Positions 11,448-24,288 of a DNA stretch of 64,000 nt are shown here, piece after piece. The DNA comes from Purshia tridentata (Eukaryota; Streptophyta; Magnoliopsida; Rosales; Rosaceae), in assembly GCA_003254885.1 (NCBI GenBank), contig QANT01000746.1, positions 1-64,000 on the forward strand. The letters run 5' to 3'. A program made the position numbers and the translations under genes. Position 1 is the first letter of the stretch; each line of letters begins with the position of its first letter. Under the pieces are notes generated by a model. The model was not told where the DNA came from. It was given only the letters and a program-made list of their open reading frames with translations, and did no database searches.

Positions 11448-11825
11448 CACGCATCAGAACTTTGCAATATACCTTAAAACCAGTTTTACAGATATATAAA
11501 TTGTTCAAGGATAGGCCCTTCCATCAGTTGCTACCAAAAAAAGCTGTTCAACAATCGAAACTTTGGTGGACAAAGTTGTACCAAATGGGTTTGTGTTCTA
11601 TAACAATATGTATTATATATGTCCTTCCAAAATTATACAAAACCAGTACAATTGGCTGAACTCAAGCTTAGTCAAACAGCTCCCAATCCTGAGTTACTTT
11701 GGTAGAAGATTGCAATGGGGTTGGGGTATGCAGGCTCCCAACTCGCAACTCAAACCTCCCATTTTGTAGTGACTGAGACCATTGCTACTGATCTTGCTGA
11801 ATGGTTTGCAGTTTCTTGCGATCAC
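11448..11825 (-). pseudogene. Truncated 3' fragment of the BAG gene (duplication remnant)
   Basis: On the minus strand, 11820-11660 matches the last exon of the BAG gene at 15296-15440, including the segment around the stop codon and about 200 bases of shared 3' flank (for example the GTCCTTCCAAA-TTATACAAAACCAGTA block). Only the tail of exon 4 is present: the upstream exons, UBL and BAG domains are absent, and small length differences take it out of the BAG frame. It is best explained as the outer end of the tandem duplication. Confidence 0.85.
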
Positions 11826-12817
11826 TCTTGAATTAGAAGAACCCAAAAGTCCTCAGTTCAGTCAGAATTGACCATGTAAAGACAAAAATTACAATGAAAA
11901 TTTTCCTTGTCAGCTTCACCCCAATAGTCCTCAGTTAATCTAAAAATGTTGATTTTCAGAAAAGCATCACTAAAAGAAATCCTCTGAAACAAAAACCCCT
12001 ACTGACAGCATACCATACACACTGCACATCTGTACAGCCATACCATTTTAAACGGACCTGTTGTGAGCTTTCCAGCAATTCTTAATAGTATAACTAGCAA
12101 AAGTCAGTTTAGGGATAGTATTTAGGTCAAAATAAAAATTGTAATCTGCACAATAGTCCAATACCAACTGTCAATAAGAAGGCTAAAGCGAAAATAGAAG
12201 TAAATAAGTCTGCAACTACATCAAGTGTATCTTTATCCTTCCCGGCCAGCTCCAAGCTTATAGTCAATCATCCTAAAACAAACATGAAGAAGACTTGCTT
12301 TAATTAGCATATAAACCATGAAATGTGAATCAAAAACTAGTTATAAAAAATTTCAAATAAGAGCATATTATTATCCTTTACTTATTGCAACACCTTATTC
12401 AAAAATAATGATCATTATTCAGTCTGGGGTGTAGTCAACATTTTAAGAATTTCTAAAACTCATTCTCGACAAAATCCTTGCTGCATTTCAACCAGATTTC
12501 ATTTTTTCCTAAAGTTCACAAGTCCCAATAACAGCCAAACTTACTTCCCTGTCGACCTCATACCCTTGTTAATCTATATAACCATCATTGTATCTCACTC
12601 ATGTTTTCATAGATTTTCAGTATGGTTTTCATATAAGGATGAAGTCCTTGTTTGGCAACCACAGTTAAGATGGATGATAGGAGTGACTAGAAGGGTTAAA
12701 ATTAAAAAATAATCTTTCAGAAAGAAATATGGGGAGTGACACTTACAGATCCTAAAAGATAAGACAAATAGTGAAATAGGTTTAGCAAGCATAGAGATGA
12801 AAAATGTAGATCACTAG

Positions 12818-13243
12818 TTAAAACTTAAAAGTATAAAGACCAGGAGGTCGACATGTGATACAAAACAATCTAAAACAATTTATTTTAATAAAAGATACTA
12901 AATATAATAGAAAAGAATGGAAGATGACAACGCATGTACCTTGTACACTTGGGACAAAAATGAGAATGATGATGAAGGCATGAAGCATATTTGGGAATGC
13001 AAAGTCATGGCTTTTACCCCGAGAGGACCACCTCTTTGGTAGTACAACATCCCTCAAAATCATCCTTTTCAATCCCAATGTACTAAAGAAGTTGAAATTG
13101 GGAATGTCACGGCTACTTGGTGCCACCATAACATACAAAATTACAGCAAATTGTCCCAACACCAATATCAAACTACATTCAAATAGCAAAGTCACAGAAT
13201 CCCTATACTCTTCTAAAACATCTACAAGAGCAAAAGTGTCCAA
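12818..13243 (-). CDS. Hypothetical frame with hydrophobic segments, within unit B
   Basis: A 141-codon frame downstream of the gag-like ORF on the same strand. It has two hydrophobic stretches (LLFECSLILVLGQFAVILYVM and NMLHAFIIILIFVPSV) and a central KRMILRDVVLPKRW segment. The same segment can be followed in unit A at about 9560-9720. GT follows VPSVQG, so it may be an internal exon. No family recognised; it could equally be non-coding sequence that happens to be open. Confidence 0.25.
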   Translation of the reverse strand: MDTFALVDVLEEYRDSVTLLFECSLILVLGQFAVILYVMVAPSSRDIPNFNFFSTLGLKRMILRDVVLPKRWSSRGKSHDFAFPNMLHAFIIILIFVPSVQGTCVVIFHSFLLYLVSFIKINCFRLFCITCRPPGLYTFKF

Positions 13244-13426
13244 GCAAAGTTATTTCATTTTAATAACTTGTACTGCCCATTTTTAATAGTTGGACCCTAT
13301 GATTTCTGCATTACAATCAGCATCAAATTTCAGTTAATGGGTTTAGTATTCTTCACCAAAAGTGCCAAATAACAAACACCATAAACAATTAAAAATCAAC
13401 CACAATTATTAAAAGACAATGCGTAC

Positions 13427-14206
13427 TTACCTCTTCCATGTCGCAATCAGCACTGCGATGCCCAAACTTTCCATAAGTATAACAATGTCCCTTAAAGACT
13501 TCCTGGGCCTGCCCTTCGAGGTCGAAGACGACCTCGCATCAGCCTCAGCCTCATCACGCGCTTTGTAATGCTCCTTCCAAACCCCAATCACGTTGAGACT
13601 CTCCTTCACCTTGTCCAAACCCATCCCATCTGACCCTTCCATGTCCATGTTTACCAAAGCCCCACTAACCGAGTCGTCCCAACTGTCCGGCAAGCTATTC
13701 ACGAGCAGCACAGCCTGCAATTCCTCCAGAACTTTCAATCCCTCGCACTCGAGCTCATAAGCCATCGAACCCATCTCCAGAATGTGTTGATTTACGGGTT
13801 TGTCCTCGGCCATCTTGTGCTCCACGTAGCGCCTGAGCTTGACCATCCTCCGAGACATGGAGGGTTTGGTGAAAGTGGCCGTTAGAGCGTCCATGAGAGA
13901 CTTGGCGGTCTTGTGGTGGTTGTAGCTCATGTAAACGTGGTAGTGGAGTGCTCCGAGGATGATGTGGCGGGCTGTGAAGTCGTCGTCGACCCATTTCTTG
14001 TGGAGAGCGACGTCGTCTTTTGGGGCTGTGTCGGTGGTCTCGGGGGGTTTGGGTTCGGTGAGGACGTACTCAACAATGTAATCGAAAAAGACGAAGTCCA
14101 ATTTTGTCCTCCAGATGAGAAAATTGGTGTTGTAATCGAGTCTGCGGGTGGTTTTGAGTTCTGGGTATACCAGTGCTGAGAGTGAGAAGTCGCTATCCAT
14201 TGTCAA
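13427..14206 (-). mobile_element. Ty1/copia gag-like ORF, unit B (fossil or host-captured)
   Basis: A 259-codon frame paralogous to 9981-10772, with the same start region (LVYPELKTTRRLDYNTNFLIWR begins the gag fold), the central SLMDALTATFTKPSMSRRMV block and MAEDKPVNQHILEM. The zinc-knuckle end differs from that of unit A and is not recognisable in this frame. No other copia domain or LTR is visible. It arose with unit A by duplication of the host segment rather than by two separate insertions. Confidence 0.78.
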
Positions 14207-15295
14207 TTTCTAGAACCTTCTTCTTGTTCTTCTTGATCGGACGAGAAAAATAGTTTCAGCAATGGGCGAGTCTATGGGATTCCAAGTTTCTCACTTGCCC
14301 TCCAAGTCTCTCCTATTTCATAATAAAGTTTTGGATTGTTTATATCGAAGGAGCAGTAACATCACAACCAGCGGTAGCGTAGCTTAGTTGAAGGAGCAGT
14401 AAACTTGCCATTTCTACGTCCAAGTTTCATCCCTCTACTCTTTAACAATAAATAATAAAAAATAACATCACAAAAATTTTGGCCAAAAAAATCACTCAAA
14501 CATTGTAATAACATTAATACTATTTGCAAGCCAATGCCAAACATTACGTTCTGATTGAATTCAAAATCAACTTCATCTGGTGCAGGTGATTATGTTTTAA
14601 GTTTGTTCTTCACTGATCACTAATTCTACTTTTTATGAAGTTAGGTTGTAAGAGATTTATATCTCATAAATTTCTTAATCCCGAGGTAGATAACTTTTCT
14701 TTGTTTATTGAATTGCAAGATAAAAAAGTATTGTTGTACTTATATATTTCTCTCTCTCTTATATGTTTTTCTTCACACGCAGAATGACAGTGCAGTATGT
14801 TAGGGCTAGTCACTAATGGTTGTCTAACATTAAAAACTTGAAATTAGGTTGTGGCTGTGAGAATTGAAATATGCTTTGGATTCTGTTGTGGTTTTTTAAG
14901 TTATATAAATTCTTTTATTGAAGTATGATTGTTTATATTGATTGTTTATTGATGATCTTCTCAACCTATAAAATTTGTGCACTAAAGTATGACACCTAGG
15001 ATAAATATAAAAGGTCTGTTTTTGTTAACCCTGTACACAAGAAATACTTGAGAGGCATCACGCATCAGAGATTCAGAACTATGTAATAGTAAAACCATAT
15101 TTACAGATATATATATATATATTGTTCAACATAGGCCCTTCCTTCAGTTGCTACCACAATAGCTCTTTAACAATAAAAACCTTTTTGTGGACAAAATTGT
15201 ACCAAATGGGTTTGGGTCCTATAACAACATATATACGTATTAATATATGTCCTTCCAAATTTATACAAAACCAGTATAATTGCCTGAATTCAAGC

Positions 15296-17419
15296 TTAGT
15301 CAAACAGCTCCCAATCCTGAGTTATTTTGGTAGAAGATTGCAATGGTTTTGGGGCATGCAGGCTTCCTACCCCCAACTCAAACCTCTCCCATTTTGTAGT
15401 GACTGAGACTGCATTGCTAATCTTGCTGAATGGATTGGAGTTTCTGGCCTTTAAATTGTCAAGTGTGTTGACAAAGCTCTGCACACGACGAACCTGTGCA
15501 CAAGAAACATTGCAAAGTTCCATTAGCTCGGGATCTACATCTAACAGTCAAACATATCCATGCACTGTTATATGTAAATCAGACCAATTGTTTTTGAGTG
15601 AAAATCTCAAGCAGGCACTTTTATGGAACATATTGATGAGCATGCTTTAACGATAGCAGTGATGTAAACATCTCACTAGGACAAAAGTTGCTAGAACTAA
15701 AAGTTGAAGCATTTCTGAATTGCTTTTCAGTTCTACAACAGCAGTCTTTTGTTTGTACTGGTTAAGTCATAGGATTCCTTTCTATGATCACCCAAAATAT
15801 GCACGTGTGAAATGATTAGCTGATCCCCAACACAAGTTGTTCATATGATGAAGAATCTCTTCCTCACATTCTTTTCTCAAGTAGAGAAACAACAGCAATT
15901 GTATTATCAACAATTAAAATTTGATTTAGGATCCAAGATATATACCTTGGACTTGTACGCACTCAAGCTCCGAATAATACTGACATTGTGTTTTCAGTCA
16001 CTGCAAAGTGCAAGTAACACTCCCATTTTCCAGTTCTACGTAACCTATATATGACACTAGTCTACCTCATTTTTAACTTTATAGCGCATGAATAACAAGC
16101 ATGATCTATAAGCAACACTACTGTTCAAGATATATATCACATGGAAACTTATCAATGATGATGCTAACTATAGAGTTTTCGAAGAAGAAAAACTATCACA
16201 AACCTCAACCCGCCTCTGTACTTTTGCTTCTCCATCAGCCTCAATCGCATCCAATTTAAGCAACTCCACCATGAGCAACTCTGTTAACCCCACAATTTCC
16301 TTATCTGAGACCTTGGTGCCACTGCGCAGAGTTGTCTCCAAATCAACAATCTAACGATCATTCACAGAGCAATTAGCTTATAGGATGTCACACAAAAAGG
16401 ACTAAATCAAACAGCAGATGTCAACCTTTTGAGAGAGCTTTTCAACCTCTGCTCTAACTTTGGCAACCTCTTCATAGGCTTTCAATATACCTTGATTTTT
16501 CTTCATCTCATCAAGCTTCTTCTCTTTGCTAGCTGGGTCCTCAAATAATACAATCTTAGACGTATCTTTTACACCTGCAATGTGCAAAAATTCATTGTCA
16601 TCCTTCTCTTTCCCTCTAAACAACAGCCTTTGCTCCTTTGGCTCCAAGCCAGTCTCATGGGCTACAACTCCTTTCAGATCACCTTGCAATTTAAGCACAA
16701 TTAAACATCAGTTCCAGAATGCAGAATGATAAGCAAAAAGTTTCAGAGTCTATCCCACAACATAAAATCCAAATGCCAAGTCCAACACAATAAAGGATGA
16801 AGCAAGGTATCCTCTGAAAATCAGATAGTGTGTATCAGAAAAGATTATATGTTTTTTAAGAAATATTAAAATTAAGAACCCATTTCATATATTGAAATAT
16901 TAAAAATTAAAAATAACAAATGCTAACAAGTCCATGGCGAACAAAGTACAATTCTGCAAATTATTCCCTAAATCAATCATCAAGTACAACTACATTCCTG
17001 GCATTGTTCATGTTGAAAAAGTTTACATATTTCAATAATAAAACAACCAAATTGGTTAGAATGGCCATCGTAAATTGACTCAAATTTTCCATGAAGGAGA
17101 ACAAAAGAACCCAAATTGAAAATGGGCAATGATACCCTTTTCACTAGGACGCCAAGTAAGCAAATACCCAGAAAAATTGACGAGGAAAACAAGAGAAACC
17201 CAGAAAGTAATTAATGAGATAATTACCAAAAGTGGATTGAGCATGGACAATGACATCATGGGAATAAGAACCATGAGAGACCTTGATCTTGATCATAGGC
17301 CCAGAAGAGGCATCACCCATATCTCTCTTTTGGACAAGCATGCCACCAGGCCTGAGCTCCCAATCTATCTGCCTATTAAACCCATCATTTTCTACACCAC
17401 CTTTTGATCTTGCTTTCAT
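15296..17419 (-). CDS. BAG family molecular chaperone regulator (BAG1-4 type)
   Basis: Co-chaperone that binds the Hsp70 ATPase domain through a BAG domain and couples it to other clients through a ubiquitin-like domain. Four exons read on the minus strand: 17419-17227, 16682-16426, 16350-16204 and 15493-15296, consistent phases, 264 residues. The conserved plant motif WELRPGGMLVQKR is at residues 20-32. The ubiquitin-like domain runs from about 42 to 112 (GLEPKEQRLLFRGKEKDD), and the BAG domain from about 128 to 212. The tail ends in ITQDWELFD. I chose the ATG at 17419 because the family starts shortly before WELRPGG; an in-frame ATG at 17581 would add a hydrophobic, Phe-rich leader unlike the family. 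The last exon is the piece duplicated at 11448-11825. Confidence 0.92.
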
Positions 17420-20400
17420 TCTCCACCAAATATATTTATCTGAGAAACATAAAAAAAGAAAAAGAAAAAGAAAATAGAATTGTGGGAAAATGGAAAAGGT
17501 ATAGTTGGTTGAGAGAGGAGTGTCGATGGCTTGGAGGGTTGAGTAAGCAAAGAAAAGTGAGTTGAGTACAGGGACCTCCAAACGGACTTGAGAGAATGAA
17601 AGCTAGCGGTTGGTCGGTACAACTCAAAAGTTGGTACACTTGAGAGAGAGAGAGTACTTCACACTTCCACTCGTGCGACTGGATGTTCCCCTGAAATTAT
17701 GTGCTTTCTTTTTTATTTGTTATTTACAAAATAAAAGAGGATAAATTTTTTATTTTTTTTCAGTTAGAAGAGATAGAATCAAATTTGAGTACATTGTAAT
17801 TAATTCTATGACTCTTCTAGACTACTCAACAACTACAAAAGAGGATAAATATTAAAAAATAAATAAGAAATTATGTATTTAATGTTTATTTTAACAAAAC
17901 TCCTTAAACTAATAATTTACTCAAGTAAATCTAGCTTTTGAATGCATAGTACTATTCGATTATTTCTTGATTTGAATTCATTTAGCGAGTTATATTCTTA
18001 TAATCTATATCATTGAAGGATATATGCAATTTCCAAATGAATAATGTTTAGGAATTTTTTAAAATTTGAATATCAAGTGATATATCAATATCATGCAAAT
18101 ATTTAGACTTATATATTAATCAATAAAAAAATATCACACTATTTAGAATTCAAATTTAGTACACAAATTTGAGATCTAACCCTTCTCTTTCAAAATGATT
18201 AACTTCCCACTATCCTCTGTGCACTTAAAAACACATAAATTTTGTGTTCCATGAGCTACCATCGACATTCAAGAGCAAGCTTTTGAAAGAAAAAAAAAAT
18301 TCAATCAAGTGGGCAAAGAAAGTTAATGATGAAAATTAAGTTATGGGCTTTTTAAAAGATTGAAGACATGGGTTTATTTTAAGAATCGGCTTGGTAGCCT
18401 CAGGCAGACGTTTGGTTATGGACTTCCTAGTGCATATAGGTTGACGTATTACAATTGGGTTCAGTCTCCTTTCATCAACTCACTTTGATTGATCTGTTAA
18501 GGGTTGGACCCTTTGCCTTCCAAGTGGGTTTGGCCCCTTGTCAGTTGTCACATAAAAAATTTGGGCTCCAACCTATTTTCTTTTAATTTTACCTTCCAAA
18601 CCATCACCCACCTGTGAGTTTCCAAATCACGACCTGCATGACGTGAGGGAAGAGAACAGGGTGGTGTATGATTAACTTGAAAAGATGATGATGTGGCAGA
18701 TCATTTGGACTACATATTTGGGATCGAATTTTTGAAACCCCTAGCATTACTAGGAAGCAAAAGCCAGACATTTGAGTAATATTAGCAAAATTAATAAATG
18801 GGCTGTCGTAGGTCGAGACATGCATCTGTGGGGCCCAATTCTGATATGTTGCTTGTGGACAGTGGTGGGCCAACGATCATTCAAGAGGAGTTACAGATGG
18901 GCCAGCCAAAGACCCACGCCACCTTCGAAATCTCAGAAACTCAGCCCAACAAGAAATTCATGCCACAAACAAAAAAGATTTTTGTTTTCTTCCTTTTTTG
19001 GGATTTAACCATTAAATGAACTATAATCAAAATCGATTTAAAGCATGAAAAATCGACATCGTTCTGTTTAACCAAGTGATAAATCTTCAATTTGTCCTTA
19101 CTTATAGACAAAACTAAATTACAGATACATGATTGAAGAAATTAAAATAATAAGGACTAATTGAGACCCAAACTACAAAGATGAAATTTTCCTCATACCA
19201 CAATGCATGCCCTAAAGAAATAGATATATATATATGCTTAGTGCTCTTGTATTATGAAAACCCACAATGGCCCATTCATATGACTACATTGTGATACTAC
19301 CACTAAGGTTTGTTTGGTGAATTAGACAAAAAAGATATGTCGTTGATGGTCACCCAAAAAGGAATAATAAAAAAAAATAAAGCAAAGGAATGGTGTTGCT
19401 ATTGCTAGCTAGCTTATATTATTTTGTGGCCATATATATATTGAGGAGGGTTGCGTACTAAAATTGATCTTCTAATTGGTTACGTAGGTGTTGCCTAATG
19501 AGTCATGTCTTTATCTCCAATATCACAATCCTAAACCCAAAGTATCCAATTTTTTTTATGGCCCATAATTATCCAAGATTTTGGATTTGGAATAGTATAT
19601 GGGTGTAGTAGCTTAGCTACCCTCACCAAATGTATTCTCAACCCATTCTCATATATATACCATCTATATGACTGCTATATGTGCACCACACGTCCAACAT
19701 AAGGCAATGGACCATGGGGTCCCTCTTTCATTCTGTCCACATTTCAATGTCTTGATCGATGACAATTAGGACGTCATAAATTGATATAGGCCCATCGTAC
19801 GATTGCGATAAAAGAGTATTATTATCAAATTTTTAAATCAAATAATATGATACTTTTTTAGTTCACTAATAATAAGTATATACTCTGAATTTCAAATTAT
19901 ACTTGTAAATAATAAATTAATTTATCGAGTCTATCATTATAGAATGTGCAGTTATAACATTTAAAATGGATTGAACCTAGCTAGAGATATTGATAATAAT
20001 GATTAATGACAAAGGGGGCCGAGAACTTTTTGGGAACACACTAAGAAGCAACACCGCAACATCCTACACTAGCTAGTTAAACATCATTAAAGAAGATGGT
20101 ATAGAATCTAAGATTTTTTTTTCTTTTTTTTTCTCAAAAGTCTTTTACACCTCTCTCATATATACGTGTTGGATGAGATTCACATTGATTTCATAGTACG
20201 TATCATGTAGGTCTCACTTTGAGTTAAGAAAAAAAAAGATTATAAAAAGTTAGGTTCAAAAGCATCGATCAAGATAAGTTTTTTTTTTTTTTACAGGTTT
20301 TTAAAGATAAGTTACTTTACAAGTAATGCTAGAAGAGTGAAATTTTCTAATCATCTGAGTGAATTGATTAATAATATGATGTAACAAATGTGCCTCATCA

Positions 20401-21190
20401 TTTAACAACTAATCATTATAATTAATATAATAAAAACGCATTGATTCTCACATGTCCATAAAAAATATGTGATGATTTCCCTCTATATTACTCATTTGAT
20501 GGATATTGAAGAAGAATCACAGAACCCAGATGATGAACCAATCACAAAATTCCAGAGCAAGCAAAATTATTCCATCCAAACCCTATCCTAAGTGAAATTG
20601 AGACAGGACCCACTATCTTTGCCCCAACCCCACACAAAAAAAGTGGATCCCTCCCTACTCATTTGGCATATTATGTATGCTAGCGAAGCTTGAAAGCATC
20701 CAAATTATCCATTATCCAAAAAAGCATGTAGAGGACAACATAATGCATGCAAAGAAAAACACAGAAAGCAGAAAGGTTTGTACACTACTTCTTGGAGGAG
20801 CTAGCACTTGTGGAGTAGTGTTGAATCATGAGAGAAGGGACCCCCAAACCCAATTTCTTGTAAAAGATCCATGTATGGCAAAGATCACAACCCCCTGGTG
20901 GTGGTAGTGGGTTGGCCAAGAGAGAGTGACTCATCCATTCATTTTCTGGTGGGTGTAGAAGAGCTTTTAAATACACGTGTACACATTGCAGTTGGTGAAT
21001 GGAGCATATATATTGGTATATATGTCTTTTCTAGTTATAATGGGGGGTCTGATGATTAGTGAAGAAAAGTGTACTTATTAATTAGTTAGTTGGATGGAAC
21101 TGAGTAGCTAGCAGCTGGCCTTTAAACCAGAAAATAGTGCATGAGAAAATAATTAAGAAGAAAGATCGAAAAAGAGGATAATACCAATGG
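17420..21190. other. Gene-poor spacer
   Basis: The first 200-300 bases are the promoter and leader of the BAG gene, with a CT/TTTC-rich tract near 17450-17480. The rest is AT-rich with no frame that resembles a protein. Frames near 18604-19019 and 20677-20976 have no recognisable domain, so I do not call them. Confidence 0.5.
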
Positions 21191-22490
21191 TTAGGGCTTA
21201 ATTCTGTTGAGAGATAGTAAGGCCTTATATCTTCAATGTGAGATATCTCTCAATAGTTTATAAAGATTTTGGCTATTCTTCTCATTACCAATTGGTTTTG
21301 GGATGAATGTCTAGATTTCTTCAAATTCGTAACCCATTTTGTGAATTTGCTATTTGGTATTGGGGTTTGTTGATGCAAAAATCCGTCGATGACCTTCACA
21401 CACAACTTAAATGCGAAATGTTGGTGACGTGGCGAGTCGGACAGCCGAGTAGACGATCCGAGCGAGGTAACTGGTCTCTGAGCTTCTTCCTGCACAATGA
21501 ACAGAAAAGAGTACCGGTGTGGTACCGGCCGGAAGTACTCCGATGGCAAAGTCAGGGAAGTGCAAGGAGGAGGAATGCAAGAAGTGCTGAAGAACACAGC
21601 AGGGGCTTGGGAAGAAGATGAAGGAAAAGAGGTTTCTGAGTAGGTTTTTTCAGAGCTTGGGCTAGTTTTCTCAGATCTCTGTGTCCCTTTGCCTTGTGGT
21701 TTCACCGTTACTTATAAACAAAGGGATTGAGATATTTTGGTTGGACTCTAGGTGTGATCATGGCTGATCATAGGTCTTTAGAAGCTAAGCTTGCAGAACA
21801 GGCTGGATTACTGACAGGTTTCTCATTTAATGCAAGAGGGATGGCTACTGAAGGGCTGCAAGTCGCATGCATTAAATGGAAAGCAAGGCAGAGTAGGAGG
21901 GCCATAAATGCAAAGCATAAAGTTACCTTCGGAGTGTCAGGCGCAGTAACTACCATCTGGGTTTGTGCTCGGCTCGGAAGAGGATGAGTCGAGGCTTATC
22001 AATCCGATCCGAGTGGGGCTCCCAGAGGTGTAGACCAGTGAGGGAGTTCAGTCCATCCAGACAGTGTTCGGATCGGAAGGTAGCCGATTTCGATCCGAAC
22101 GTAAAGAGGATGGAAGAGTGGCCGGATAGATCGTTTGATTGAAGGAGGCTACTCGGACAATTCCAGTCCGAACTGACAATCCGATCCGAATGACCGGTAA
22201 CTCTGAAGATCTTGCCTCTGATAATGGATCGTGGCATGGCTGGCTCGAATCGGAATAGTTGCTAGGATCCGACCCAACGGAGCTATGCTGATTGGACCAT
22301 TGGCTAGGGGCAGTGGACAGAAGCCGAGTCCGAGATACCACGTGGCCAGAAGCGTTGACCGTTGACTCAAGTGGGGGTGTTTTCCCCAAACAGGGTTTCT
22401 CTTGTATATATACCCTTTTTTTTTATGAATGATTATATATACCAAACCCTAAGCCAACGCGCGTTGACATTCACAAATAGAAAAAGGAAA
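21190..22490. repeat. GC-richer repeat-like island, possibly an LTR remnant
   Basis: About 1.3 kb differs from its AT-rich surroundings in composition, rich in CCGATCCGA/CGGATCGG motifs. The right part has a TATA-like stretch (CTTGTATATATACCC) and a GTTGACCGTTGAC motif, resembling a regulatory or LTR-type sequence. A short inverted repeat TTGAGAGATA / TATCTCTCAA spans about 21206-21256. No gag or pol is visible. Class unknown; if it is an LTR fossil it is incomplete. Confidence 0.3.
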
Positions 22491-22766
22491 AAGAAAAACA
22501 AAGAAGATGTTGCTTAATTTTGTTAGTTTAGATATGCAACTAATATAATATCTTGATTTAGGAGTTTTATATATATATATATATATATAGTATTTATTCT
22601 CACATCTTATATCAGAGTTTGAACCTCTATCGATCTTATATATGTTGCTTACACATTGTATTTTTCTTCATTCATCTTTCGAGCAATAAAAATAAAGAAC
22701 TGTGTCTTTGTTATGTCCATTTAAAATCTTAATTAATTGCAAAATTTGGTCACCGGCCCCAAAACC

Positions 22767-23023
22767 AATATACTATCGTTGGGAAATTTGAAACTTCAAA
22801 TTTCCAATCAATAATGCAATAGAAAATAATATATTTGACAAACCAAAACTTTTCCATCCAAATTGTTAACTTAATTTCCTTCATAGATAGATTTTGTTTT
22901 ATCTCTACAATATACTATCGTTGGGAAATTTGAAACTTCAAAACTTTTTTGTAGCAGGAAATTTCCAATCAATAATGCAATAGAAAATAATTTCCTTCAT
23001 AGATAGATTTTGTTTTATCTCTC
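22767..23023. repeat. Local tandem duplication, about 140-bp unit
   Basis: The block starting AATATACTATCGTTGGGAAA at 22767 repeats from about 22908. Both copies share TTTCCAATCAATAATGCAATAGAAAATAA and the ending TTTCCTTCATAGATAGATTTTGTTTTATCTCT, with a deletion and a short insertion between the shared pieces in the second copy. Lies in an intergenic spacer. Confidence 0.88.
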
Positions 23024-24288
23024 TTTTAATATGTCTTTATATTTTCGAAGCACTTAAGGCGCGTTGTTAGGTAACCATGATCATTAATCTAAGAAATCTG
23101 CTTAATTAGAAGAAAGCCATGCCAGCTGGCTAGTTTAGTGGGGTTTCACTTTCACTTTCGAATCCGAGTGTCTAAAAAGATGGCTTGGGCCACAGAAAGC
23201 CACAAGCACATAATAGAAACAAATCATAATTAAAACGGTGCAAAGTAGGAAAAAAGGTTAGTGTGATTGGAAAGCGATTAATTAATCCCTTCACTTAATC
23301 ATTTGTTGATGTACCATGCACACCACCATACCACATAAACGTAGCACCGCCGCCGATACACTATATATATGGACTTTTTAATTAATTAGGTGGTCGGCAT
23401 CTTTATTGATTAATAATAAAATTATTTATCTCATCTCAATTAATCATATTTTATATAAATTTAACCAATTATGTCTTGTATTTAATAAAGTATGACCCAC
23501 CTTTATTTAAAAATTATATAAAATACAATCGATTAGTTATAATAAAAATGATGCAAATACCAGTACTCTGAATTAGTTATATATATTTGAATCCAAACAA
23601 GATTTCATGATATCTATGGCCCTGCCGACTGTACGGTAAGTATGAAAGGAGTTGGTGGCAAAGGTGGGGTACGTGTACCTGTATGATATTAGGCATGAGG
23701 GGTACAATAGATAATACCGAATATGGCCAAATCGTTTGTAATATTAATTTATTAATTGTCTAACAGAATTAAATTGGAGTTTGGCCAACGACATATTCTG
23801 AATTTTCAGGCGTGCAGATAGAGTGGCGTGAGCCTGAGGTTATCCCAACGTGGATAGGTTAAGCTTAATTAACTTAAAATTAATATTTGGACCAGATTAA
23901 AAAGGCTAGAGACAAAAAAACACATTCTATCAATTATTTATCGCCTTTTTGTCGAGACTATATAATAATAATATTATTCTTGAAGCCTGGGTTTGATGTT
24001 GATGATAGCTAGCAAGAGAACATTCTGAGTGCCCCCAGCTGCATATAAATGCTTGCTCTATGATCATCATTATTGAAAATTATTCAAACCCAAACTAGTT
24101 ATAGCTAGCCTGCATTGTATTTGCCTAGCTTAAGCTATAGCTAGCCAGCTATAGCTTTGGTCACTCTCTTCTCTTATACAGTCACAAACTTACAAACCCT
24201 CCTCTTTAGCTCTCTCTTTCTATTTGATCGTTGGTGTTTAGGGTACTACTATCTAGCTGCAACTGTTGTATTGATCAAATTTTAGAAT

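Larger units (their letters stand above)
8495..11825. repeat. Tandem segmental duplication, left copy (unit A)
   Basis: This 3.3-kb block is collinear with 11826-15440. Matching landmarks in order are: the AAAAGTCCTCA(A/G)TTAATCTAAAA segment (8560 and 11930), a membrane-segment region (8676 and 12070), GAGAGGACCACCTCTTT (about 9578 and 13020), the copia gag-like ORF (9981 and 13427), and the 3' end of the BAG gene (11660-11820 and 15290-15440). Similarity stops abruptly near 11820 inside BAG exon 4 sequence, which marks the junction of the two copies. Unit A is the copy whose BAG piece is only a fragment. Confidence 0.88.
11826..15440. repeat. Tandem segmental duplication, right copy (unit B)
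   Basis: About 3.6 kb, collinear with 8495-11825 in direct orientation and interrupted by small insertions and deletions. Its right end includes the true last exon and 3' flank of the intact BAG gene, so unit B retains the original BAG linkage. Many substitutions separate the copies in the non-coding parts, so the event is not recent. Confidence 0.88.

Noticed and set aside
18604-19019. Overlapping open frames on both strands in the spacer
   Set aside because: No domain, no hydrophobic pattern, no matching exon structure; mutually overlapping frames look like chance.
20677-21059. Frames of 60-76 codons, considered as a small-peptide gene or miRNA precursor
   Set aside because: No signal peptide or known peptide motif, and I found no conserved miRNA sequence or extended foldback.
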